Assembly: GCA_947426265.1 (NCBI GenBank)
Contig: CANEDJ010000052.1
Span: forward strand, 1 to 8,625
Length of the DNA stretch: 8,625 nt
Direction: 5' to 3'
Origin: MGBC102946 sp022793145
Lineage (GTDB): Bacteria > Bacillota_I > Bacilli_A > RF39 > UBA660
Part shown: positions 1 through 5,712 of the stretch, piece by piece
Layout of the letters: the number at the start of each line of letters is the position of its first letter
Position numbering within the stretch: position 1 is the first letter of the stretch
Made by a program: the position numbers and the translations under genes
The notes under the pieces: model-generated
The model's input: only the letters and a program-made list of their open reading frames with translations
Databases searched by the model: none
What the model was told of the DNA's origin: nothing

Positions 1-14
1 TTATTATATCAAAA

Positions 15-37
15 AGCCGCACCTTTCTGGTGCGGTT
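15..37. terminator. Hairpin, probable terminator of an upstream unit
   Basis: The arms CCGCACC (17-23) and GGTGCGG (29-35) are perfectly complementary around a 5-base loop, and the stem extends by two weaker pairs to 15-37. An A-run precedes it and a moderately T-rich stretch (TTCATATTT) follows. This is the most GC-rich spot in this part of the window, which suits an intrinsic terminator for a gene to the left of the window. The T-tract is interrupted, so the call is moderate. Confidence 0.5.
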
Positions 38-53
38 CATATTTCAATTTAGG

Positions 54-78
54 AACTCGAATTTTTGTGTTTCGAGTT
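54..78. repeat. Inverted repeat / hairpin with 8-bp arms
   Basis: AACTCGAA (54-61) pairs perfectly with TTCGAGTT (71-78) across a 9-base T-rich loop. It lies between the first hairpin and the decayed transposase. It may be a second weak terminator or a remnant of the mobile element's non-coding end; no clean T-run follows it. The rest of 1-150 shows no coding region I can support. Confidence 0.4.
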
Positions 79-149
79 TTAAAATATTTTGGATTTGTGT
101 AAAAATTTAGTAGAGGTATGTTGATATGAGCTTATACGTGAAAATATGA

Positions 150-604
150 CATGATCAGGCCTATTTGGAAATAGATTCAATATTAGGAAAAAGAAATGAA
201 CAAGACTCAATAATATCAATAGTAGATGTACAAGAAGATTATAGTTGATAAAGGTGAACTATAAAAATGAATATTATGTAAATAAGCTAATATATGAATT
301 TATTATAAGAAATGATATAAAGGTAAAATCAATAACAACAGATAATGGATTAGAATTTATGGCATTGGGAATAACAGCAAAAAAACTGGGAGTAAAATTA
401 TATAAATGTGATCCATATTGTTCATTTTAAAGAGGAACAAACGAAAGAATGAATATGATAGTAAGAATATTTATACCAAAAGGAAGTTCAATGAAGCTAA
501 AACCTCAAATATATTTAGATGACATTTGTTTTAAAATAAATAGTATGCCTAGAAAAATATTTGACTTTAAATCATCTTATGAGCTAGAATTAAATTATGA
601 TTAA
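150..604 (+). pseudogene. Degenerate IS30-family transposase, C-terminal remnant
   Basis: This is the remains of an IS30-family DDE transposase catalytic domain. The first frame (162-248) reads YLEIDSILGKRN, matching the family motif W-E-x-D-T-x-x-G-K that carries the first catalytic Asp (codon 174-176); the usual Trp is Leu. That frame stops at TGA 246-248. The homology continues in another frame from about 245, with TTDNGLEF holding the second Asp (341-343). An in-frame TAA (428-430) then interrupts the motif PY-S-[stop]-RGTNE, whose Glu (443-445) is the third catalytic residue, followed by FIPKGSSM and a normal-looking end at 602-604. The N-terminal DNA-binding half, over 150 codons in intact members, is missing or unrecognisable. 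With at least one frameshift, one nonsense codon and a 5' truncation it cannot make an active transposase. The family call is strong; the 5' boundary is uncertain. Confidence 0.85.
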
Positions 605-631
605 ATTGGTGTGGTTCAAATTACAATAAAG

Positions 632-666
632 AAAAAAATCAATTTTGTTTTGGAATTGATTTTTTT
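632..666. terminator. Bidirectional intrinsic terminator
   Basis: Two 13-base arms (632-644 and 654-666) are perfectly complementary: A7-TCAATT and AATTGA-T7, around a 9-base loop. Because the stem begins with A7 and ends with T7, it works as a stem plus U-run on either strand. It sits 5 bases past the stop of the minus-strand LysR gene and 28 bases past the transposase remnant, so it can insulate the LysR gene from the left side. Confidence 0.8.
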
Positions 667-671
667 GTTTC

Positions 672-1538
672 CTACAAATATTCTAAAAACTTCTTACTAG
701 CAAACGGTAAATTAATATGTTTGTTTTGAGCCAAAAAAACATTAGAAATAGGAATACTTTTATTAATGTTTAATTCTTTTAAATGTGGGTAATTATGAAG
801 TGCCAAATCAATGATAGAAAAACCAATTCCAAATCCTGCTTCAGTAAATTCTAAAACTAAATCTTGACTTACAACTTCCGTTTTAGGTTGTAATAATAGA
901 TTATACTGCAAAGTATGATAATCTAAAAATTTTCTGCTATTGGATTCTTTCTTCTGCAAAATTAATGGATAAGTGTTTAATTCCATTAATGACTTGATTC
1001 TATCATGAAAGTAATTGGGATTATAAACAAATCCTTGCTTTAATTCTCTTATTTTTCTTATGATAATGTTTGTTTCTTTAACATCTCCTTCATTAAAAAT
1101 TACAAAATCTAATTTTCCCTTTTGTAAATCAATGATAAGGTTACTTGTTAAATCATTAGTAATGTTAATGTTGATATTTGGATAATCTTTATGAAATTTT
1201 TTTATAGAATCCATTAATACAATTTTTGTTAATGTAGTAGAAGCTCCAATCTTTATTTCTCCTTTTGATAAATCTTTGAAAGAAGTAAATTCATTTTCAG
1301 CATTGTTAATCAGTTCTAAAGCTCCCTTTACATAATCAAAAAACATTTTTCCTTCACTTGTTAATTCCATTCCTTTATTGCTTCTCAAAAATAATGTACC
1401 ACCTAATTGGTCTTCTAATTTTTTTATTGATTGACTAATTGCTGGCTGTGAGATATGTAACTCTTCGCTAGCTCTTGTCATGTGCTTATGCTTCGCAACT
1501 ATATAAAAAATTCTATATAATTCTAAATCTACATTCAT
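672..1538 (-). CDS. LysR-type transcriptional regulator, divergent from the coaC-coaB operon
   Basis: This is a 288-residue protein of normal length for the LysR family. An N-terminal winged helix-turn-helix covers about residues 3-62; its recognition region is around 22-46, with the family signature A-S-x-x-L-x-I-S-Q-P-A-I-S. The effector-binding domain starts with EIKIGASTT near residue 93 and runs to the end, with a conserved GFGIGF patch late in the domain. It acts in the cytoplasm as a DNA-binding regulator, usually a tetramer that responds to a small molecule. The ligand cannot be read from the sequence. The start is supported by AAGGAGGA at 1545-1552. It is transcribed away from the CoaC/CoaB genes across a 91-base gap, the classic arrangement for a LysR protein that controls its neighbour and itself. 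It is clearly paralogous to the regulator at 5709-6605, with the same architecture and shared stretches throughout. Confidence 0.93.
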   Translation of the reverse strand: MNVDLELYRIFYIVAKHKHMTRASEELHISQPAISQSIKKLEDQLGGTLFLRSNKGMELTSEGKMFFDYVKGALELINNAENEFTSFKDLSKGEIKIGASTTLTKIVLMDSIKKFHKDYPNININITNDLTSNLIIDLQKGKLDFVIFNEGDVKETNIIIRKIRELKQGFVYNPNYFHDRIKSLMELNTYPLILQKKESNSRKFLDYHTLQYNLLLQPKTEVVSQDLVLEFTEAGFGIGFSIIDLALHNYPHLKELNINKSIPISNVFLAQNKHINLPFASKKFLEYL

Positions 1539-1539
1539 G

Positions 1540-1554
1540 ATAAGTCCTCCTTAT
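1540..1554 (-). promoter_or_regulatory. Inverted repeat enclosing the LysR ribosome binding site
   Basis: ATAAG (1540-1544) and CTTAT (1550-1554) are complementary with 5 bases between them. On the minus-strand mRNA the loop is GAGGA, the core of the Shine-Dalgarno sequence. The same ATAAG/CTTAT half-sites recur in the palindrome at 1579-1594. It could be a second regulator half-site pair or a weak hairpin affecting translation; the arms are short and AT-rich, so chance is possible. Confidence 0.3.
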
Positions 1555-1558
1555 TAAC

Positions 1559-1588
1559 ATCATAACATAAATATATTTTACTTATCAA
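1559..1588 (-). promoter_or_regulatory. Promoter of the LysR gene
   Basis: Read on the minus strand there is a -35 element TTGATA (1583-1588) and, after 18 bases, a -10 element TATGAT (1559-1564), each one mismatch from consensus. Transcription would begin shortly before the LysR Shine-Dalgarno sequence. The -35 falls in the centre of the palindrome at 1579-1594, which fits autoregulation. Confidence 0.55.
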
Positions 1589-1605
1589 TAAGTACAGAAT
1601 AAAAT
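1577..1605 (+). promoter_or_regulatory. Promoter of the coaC-coaB-aldolase operon
   Basis: A -35-like TTTACT (1577-1582) is followed after exactly 17 bases by a -10 TAAAAT (1600-1605), with 4/6 and 5/6 matches to consensus. The -35 directly abuts that of the divergent LysR promoter (1583-1588). The weaker -35 would suit a promoter that needs or tolerates a regulator bound at the overlapping palindrome. Confidence 0.55.
1579..1594. promoter_or_regulatory. Palindrome, candidate LysR operator
   Basis: TACTTAT (1579-1585) and ATAAGTA (1588-1594) are perfectly complementary arms with only CA between them. LysR proteins typically bind short dyads of T-N11-A type near the divergent promoter, and this one covers both -35 regions. 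Position and symmetry support an operator; binding itself is inferred. Confidence 0.55.
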
Positions 1606-1629
1606 AAAGTTAGAAAGGAAGAGATTTAG

Positions 1630-2181
1630 ATGTTTAAAGAATTTAATATTGTAATCGGAATTACAGGAGGAATCGCAGCTTACAAAGCTTGTGGAATTGT
1701 GAACTTTTTCAAAAAAGAAGGAGCAAAAGTAGATGTAATTATGACAAAAAATGCTTGCGAATTTATTACTCCATTAACTTTAGAAACGTTATCAGGAAAT
1801 AAAGTTGTTATAGATATGTTTCAAAGTCCTGATTATAGGGAAGTAAAACATATTAGTTTAGCAAAAAAAGCAGATTTATTTTTGATAATTCCAGCTACTG
1901 CAAATATCATAGGGAAAGTTGCAAACGGAATTGCTGACGATATGCTTTCTACTACTATAATGGCAACTAATGCTCCAGTTATATTTGTGCCTGCCATGAA
2001 TGATGCCATGTATAAAAATAGAATTGTCCAAAGTAATATGGAAAAACTAAAAAGCTATGGTTATAAATTTATAGAACCAGCGATAGGACATCTTGCATGC
2101 GGCTATGATGGGCAAGGTAAATTGCCAAAAAGAGAAGATATTATAGAATGTGTAAAAGTGTTTATCAAGGAGGAAAGTTAA
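1630..2181 (+). CDS. coaC: Phosphopantothenoylcysteine decarboxylase (CoaC-type flavoprotein)
   Basis: This 183-residue HFCD-family flavoprotein is the right size for a stand-alone CoaC. It would decarboxylate 4'-phosphopantothenoylcysteine to 4'-phosphopantetheine in CoA synthesis, using FMN, in the cytoplasm. The FMN-binding N-terminus is GITGGIAAYK (10-19). The active-site His is H74 in HISLAKKAD, followed by IPATAN (87-92). The substrate-recognition motif is PAMNDAMY (121-128), with Tyr where many members have Trp. The substrate clamp GHLACGYDGQGKLP (153-166) carries the redox Cys C157. The start follows AAAGGAAG (1614-1621) at normal spacing. It is the first gene of an operon: the stop is one base from the coaB start, and the coaB ribosome binding site lies inside its last codons. 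In many bacteria CoaC and CoaB are one fused polypeptide; here they are separate. Confidence 0.92.
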   Translation: MFKEFNIVIGITGGIAAYKACGIVNFFKKEGAKVDVIMTKNACEFITPLTLETLSGNKVVIDMFQSPDYREVKHISLAKKADLFLIIPATANIIGKVANGIADDMLSTTIMATNAPVIFVPAMNDAMYKNRIVQSNMEKLKSYGYKFIEPAIGHLACGYDGQGKLPKREDIIECVKVFIKEES

Positions 2182-2182
2182 A

Positions 2183-2902
2183 ATGAAAAAAATTGTGATT
2201 ACTGCAGGTGGTACAAGTGAGAAAATTGATAATGTAAGAAAGATAACCAATTCTTCTAGTGGAAAGTTAGGAATGGTGATTGCAAATGAATTATTAGAAG
2301 AAATGGAAGATGTGCAAATATTTTATGTATGTTCTAAAAGTTCGCTTCGACCATTAGATAAGAGAGTTCAAATAATAGAAATAGATGGAACTATGGATTT
2401 AAAAAATATAGTAGAAAAATTGCTTATAGAACACCATATTGATTATTTTATTCATTCAATGGCTGTATCTGATTATATGACAGATTATGTGACAACGCTT
2501 GAAAGGATAAAAGAAAGTATTATGAGGACAGATGATATTGATGAAGCACTAGCTAATATAGAAGTAATCGGTGGTTCTAAAATTTCTTCTTCTGAAAATA
2601 ATTTGGTAATTGTATTAAAACCAACCCCCAAAGTTATTTCTGTGATAAAAGACATTAGTCCTCTTACATATTTAGTAGGATTTAAGTTATTGGATCATGT
2701 ATCTAAAGAAGAATTATTGGTCGTAGCAAAAAGGCTAAGAGATAAAAATAAATGTGATTTAGTAGTAGCAAATGATTTATCAAATATTAGAAATGGAGAA
2801 CATATTGGCTATATTATTGATAAACAAGATTATGTAATAAGTGCTAGTGGAAAAGAAGAGATAGCAAAGCAATTGGTAAGGAGAATGAAATATGAAAGAT
2901 AA
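2183..2902 (+). CDS. coaB: Phosphopantothenate-cysteine ligase (monofunctional CoaB)
   Basis: This 239-residue protein would join 4'-phosphopantothenate and cysteine, using a nucleoside triphosphate, to give the substrate of CoaC. Visible motifs are the nucleotide-binding TAGGTSEKID (7-16), then R19 and ITNSSSGKLG (21-30), HSMAVSDY (91-98), SKISS (132-136), LKPTPKVI (145-152), VGFKLL (165-170) and DLVVANDL (192-199). HSMAVSDY and SKISS, in place of the AAVADY and KIKK of fused CoaBC enzymes, match the stand-alone CoaB type of streptococci and enterococci as I remember it. That type has been reported to prefer CTP; whether this one does is inferred. A strong AAGGAGGA (2167-2174) sits inside the end of coaC. 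The gene overlaps the next by 11 bases. The gene order C-B is, as I recall, the reverse of the streptococcal B-C order. Confidence 0.92.
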   Translation: MKKIVITAGGTSEKIDNVRKITNSSSGKLGMVIANELLEEMEDVQIFYVCSKSSLRPLDKRVQIIEIDGTMDLKNIVEKLLIEHHIDYFIHSMAVSDYMTDYVTTLERIKESIMRTDDIDEALANIEVIGGSKISSSENNLVIVLKPTPKVISVIKDISPLTYLVGFKLLDHVSKEELLVVAKRLRDKNKCDLVVANDLSNIRNGEHIGYIIDKQDYVISASGKEEIAKQLVRRMKYER

Positions 2903-4019
2903 GATTTTATTTGTAGGTGGAGATTGGGATTTAAATGGTGGAAAAGAATCTTCTTTAGTTAGAAAATTTGCTCAGGAATTAAATGATATAACCGTTTATA
3001 ATGGTGGAAATTATAATGAGTTGAATGAAATATTAGAGTCTTCTATTCATTATGAAATTGTTATTTGGTGGGCTAATGTCCCAAATAATTTACCAAAAAT
3101 TAGAAATGTGAAAGATATTAATTATAAAACGATGTTAGTTTCGTCTAAAAGAAACTTGAAACATGAATATACATTTCAAGATTTACTTCAAAGATCTTTT
3201 GCTTTAAAATCAAATTTGACAATTGAATTTACAAAAGAAAATGATTTATATTATATGAAATTATTTGATCCATTAGGGAATCTATGGTATGAAGGAACTT
3301 CTATTAAAGAATGTTCTAAAGCATTGTGTGAGAGACTAAATTTTATAAAACGCATAAGAAGAGAATCAACAATTTCATCAGAAGAGAACACTGGAGCTTT
3401 AGCATGGTTTTTCAATTTATTCAAAGAAGAAATATATCATTCAGACGAAAATTTAATAACTCCAATAAAAAAAGAGTTTCTAGAGATTGTAAAAGATTAT
3501 GCTATTACACTAGCGCAAGCAACATTTGAAACAAAAGATGCAAAAAGATTTCTGGGGAATGCCTCTTTTAGATGTCCAAAAGGATTTCCATCTTTTAGAG
3601 CAGGTAAATATATTTTTGTAAGTAAGAGAAATGTAAATAAAGAATTTATTTCTATTGAAGAATTTATTCCTGTATATATGGAAGATAATAAGATTTATTA
3701 TTGCGGAGAATTTAAGCCATCTGTTGATACTCCAATTCAGATGAGATTGTATGAGAAATTACCTAATATCAATTTTATGATACATTCTCATTGTTATATA
3801 AAAGGAGCTCCATATACAAAAGAAGCATTACCATGTGGTGCAATTGAAGAAGTATCAGAAATCTTGAATTTGATAAGTGATTATCATAAAGATTTCTATG
3901 TTATCAATTTAAAAGGTCATGGTAGTATTATGATGAGCAAAGACCCAGAACAATTAAAAAATATTGAAATGATAGGAAGAAAATTACCAGAGAATATGTA
4001 TAGAAAATTTGAGGTCTAA
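2892..4019 (+). CDS. Two-part protein with C-terminal class II aldolase/adducin domain, in the CoaC/CoaB operon
   Basis: This is a 375-residue protein. Residues from about 195 to 365 form a class II aldolase/adducin domain, the fold of L-fuculose-1-phosphate aldolase, sugar-phosphate epimerases and methylthioribulose-1-phosphate dehydratase. Its marks are GNASFR (222-227), equivalent to the G-N-x-S-x-R phosphate loop; PSVD (276-279) at the catalytic position; HSH (298-300), two zinc-binding His; and GHG (342-344), whose H343 is the likely third zinc ligand. The usual catalytic Glu is Asp (D279). Residues 1-155 are an extra domain I do not recognise. It opens with KILFVGGDWDLNGGKES, a hydrophobic strand then a Gly-rich turn, has WW at 59-60, and reads like an alpha/beta fold. 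AAGGAG (2878-2883) lies 8 bases before the ATG, which sits inside coaB. Substrate and reaction are unknown; operon membership suggests a link to CoA or pantothenate metabolism, but that is inference. Confidence 0.85.
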   Translation: MKDKILFVGGDWDLNGGKESSLVRKFAQELNDITVYNGGNYNELNEILESSIHYEIVIWWANVPNNLPKIRNVKDINYKTMLVSSKRNLKHEYTFQDLLQRSFALKSNLTIEFTKENDLYYMKLFDPLGNLWYEGTSIKECSKALCERLNFIKRIRRESTISSEENTGALAWFFNLFKEEIYHSDENLITPIKKEFLEIVKDYAITLAQATFETKDAKRFLGNASFRCPKGFPSFRAGKYIFVSKRNVNKEFISIEEFIPVYMEDNKIYYCGEFKPSVDTPIQMRLYEKLPNINFMIHSHCYIKGAPYTKEALPCGAIEEVSEILNLISDYHKDFYVINLKGHGSIMMSKDPEQLKNIEMIGRKLPENMYRKFEV

Positions 4020-4046
4020 AAATTTCAGTGTATGGTTTTAATTTTT

Positions 4047-4080
4047 AAAAAGTGGTATTTTTCAAAGATATCATTTTTTT
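4047..4080 (+). terminator. Intrinsic terminator of the coaC-coaB-aldolase operon
   Basis: The arm AAAAAGTGGTAT (4047-4058) pairs with ATATCATTTTTT (4068-4079), with two G-U pairs and a 9-base loop; the paired T-run serves as the U-tract. It starts 28 bases after the aldolase-domain gene stops and precedes the promoter of the next unit. Confidence 0.6.
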
Positions 4081-4125
4081 GCTATTTGAACTTTATTTAG
4101 AAACCTTTTTGATAATAAAAAAATA

Positions 4126-4134
4126 TGATAAAAT
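4126..4134 (+). promoter_or_regulatory. Candidate extended -10 promoter for the amidohydrolase-HAD unit
   Basis: TGATAAAAT is a TGn-extended -10 element one mismatch from TGnTATAAT, 33 bases before the start codon. A TTGATA at 4109-4114 is only 14 bases upstream, too close to be a normal -35. The preceding terminator supports a new promoter here, but the exact element is uncertain. Confidence 0.4.
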
Positions 4135-4167
4135 AGATATAGAATTACAAAAGTAGGAGGAAACAGA

Positions 4168-4893
4168 ATGAATTATATTTTATTCCATGTCCCACATTCT
4201 TCTTTAAAAATTCCAAAACAATTTTGGAATATATGCATCAAGGATAAAAAGTATATCCAAAATGCGAATATATTTTTAAGTGACTATTTAACAGATAAAT
4301 TACTTCCAAATAAATGTCATAGATTAATTTTTAAATATTCTAGACTTTTTTGCGATGTTGAAAAATTTAAAGATGATACAAAAGAATTTATGTCTGAGAA
4401 AGGTATGGGCGTAATTTATACAAAAGACTGTGATGATATTATAACGATTCCAAATAAAAAATACAAAGCAAATATCCTAAAATCTTATTATGATAGGCAT
4501 CATAATAAATTAGATAAACTGATTACAACTGCATTAAGAAAACAAAATAAGTGTATTATTATTGATTTCCATAGCTTTTCCGATGAAATGGTAGAAAAAT
4601 TATTTGGTATTAAGGATAATCCTGATATTTGTATTGGTATAGATGAAGAATACACTGATACGAAATTATTTGATTTTACAATTAAGCATTTTGAAAAATA
4701 TGGATTTTCATTAGATATTAATAAACCATATTCTGGAACAATGATTCCAAATAAATATTTTAATAAAAAAGAAAAAAGATTATCATCTATTATGTTGGAA
4801 TTTAATAAGCGAATCTATCTTAACGATAAAACAGACTTTTATAAACTTAAAAATTGTATCGATGATTATTATAATCAGATGAAATCAATATGA
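4168..4893 (+). CDS. N-formylglutamate amidohydrolase-like protein
   Basis: This 241-residue protein has the motif order of the N-formylglutamate amidohydrolase family, zinc-dependent hydrolases of N-formyl amides: FHVPHSS (6-12), SRLFCDVEKF (58-67), YYDRHHNKL (107-115), DFHSFS (133-138), DICIGID (153-159), NKPYSGTMIP (185-194) and EFNKRIYL (211-218). His and Asp/Glu residues in the VPHS, D-x-E and DFHS motifs are the likely metal ligands. There is no signal peptide, so it is probably cytoplasmic. The classic member HutG finishes histidine degradation, but no other hut gene is visible here, so the real substrate is open. AGGAGG (4155-4160) is at ideal spacing to the ATG. The downstream HAD gene starts 15 bases after its stop, so the two are probably co-transcribed. 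Confidence 0.85.
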   Translation: MNYILFHVPHSSLKIPKQFWNICIKDKKYIQNANIFLSDYLTDKLLPNKCHRLIFKYSRLFCDVEKFKDDTKEFMSEKGMGVIYTKDCDDIITIPNKKYKANILKSYYDRHHNKLDKLITTALRKQNKCIIIDFHSFSDEMVEKLFGIKDNPDICIGIDEEYTDTKLFDFTIKHFEKYGFSLDINKPYSGTMIPNKYFNKKEKRLSSIMLEFNKRIYLNDKTDFYKLKNCIDDYYNQMKSI

Positions 4894-4908
4894 TTAGGAG
4901 ATGGTAGT

Positions 4909-5712
4909 ATGATGAAAATGATTGTGACCGATTTAGATGGAACACTTTTGAATAAGACAAGAAAACCAACCGAAGAAACAAAACAATATTTGAAAAATTT
5001 AAAAGAACAAGGTTATATTATTGTAATTGCAACAGGAAGAATTTACGCTTCAGCACTTACTGCAACTGATGGAGCAATATTCGCAAACTATCTTATTACA
5101 GATACAGGAGCTTGCATTTATCAAGTAACTGGTGAGCCAATTTTTCAAAATTTAATTGGAAAAGAAATTGTGGAAAAATTATTTGAGTATTATAACGAAG
5201 AGTTTCGTTTTATGGATGTCTGCAATAAAAATATGATTTATAAATATTCTAAAACAGAAGTAGAAAATAGTGACTTTGTAAAAACAGTAACAAATCCAGG
5301 TGATATTTTAAAAGAAAACTTAGAAATTTCTCATGTCTCTATTGTAATGAATACAAATGAAGCTGTATTAAATTTGTACGAAAAATTAGTAATAGAATTT
5401 CCTGAATTAGAAATTTTAATTATGCAAGATTCTTTTAAAGATAATAAATGGATTGAAATAATGGCAAAAGATTGTTCTAAATATCGTGCAATTAAGAATT
5501 TAGCTGACCACCTTGGAATCCAAAATGAAGAAATTATTACTTTTGGTGATGGAAGAAATGATATTGATATGATAGAAAATTGTGGATATGGAGTGGCTTT
5601 AGAGAATGCGCTTCCAGAAGTAAAAAAAGTTGCTAAAGATATTACTTCTTTGGATAATGACCATGATGGAGTAATGCATTATTTGCAAAGTATAATCAAA
5701 AGAGCCAATTAA
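4909..5712 (+). CDS. Cof-type HAD-superfamily phosphatase
   Basis: This 267-residue protein has all four motifs of a class IIB (Cof-like) HAD hydrolase: motif I DLDGTLL (8-14) with nucleophile D8 and acid/base D10, motif II ATGR (41-44), motif III Lys K191 in SKYRAI, and motif IV GDGRNDID (213-220), which binds Mg2+. The cap domain lies between motifs II and III. Such enzymes remove phosphate from sugar phosphates, flavin nucleotides and similar small molecules, and family membership does not give the substrate. AGGAG (4896-4900) is placed 8 bases before the ATG at 4909; a second ATG at 4912 would make it one residue shorter. It follows the amidohydrolase gene after 15 bases. Its stop codon overlaps the end of the convergent LysR gene by 4 bases, with no terminator between them. 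Confidence 0.92.
   Translation: MMKMIVTDLDGTLLNKTRKPTEETKQYLKNLKEQGYIIVIATGRIYASALTATDGAIFANYLITDTGACIYQVTGEPIFQNLIGKEIVEKLFEYYNEEFRFMDVCNKNMIYKYSKTEVENSDFVKTVTNPGDILKENLEISHVSIVMNTNEAVLNLYEKLVIEFPELEILIMQDSFKDNKWIEIMAKDCSKYRAIKNLADHLGIQNEEIITFGDGRNDIDMIENCGYGVALENALPEVKKVAKDITSLDNDHDGVMHYLQSIIKRAN

Noticed and set aside
245..430. Independent small gene of 61 codons starting at TTG
   Set aside because: Its sequence is the middle of an IS30 transposase and the homology continues past its stop in the same frame, so it is a piece of a pseudogene.
2047..2250. Minus-strand ORF of 67 codons with hydrophobic character
   Set aside because: It lies across the coaC/coaB junction on the opposite strand, has no convincing ribosome binding site or family resemblance, and both genes beneath it are strongly recognisable.
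4086..4114. Conventional -35/-10 pair for the amidohydrolase gene using TTGAAC or TTGATA
   Set aside because: Neither hexamer has a plausible -10 at 16-18 bases; only the extended -10 at 4126-4134 is reasonable.
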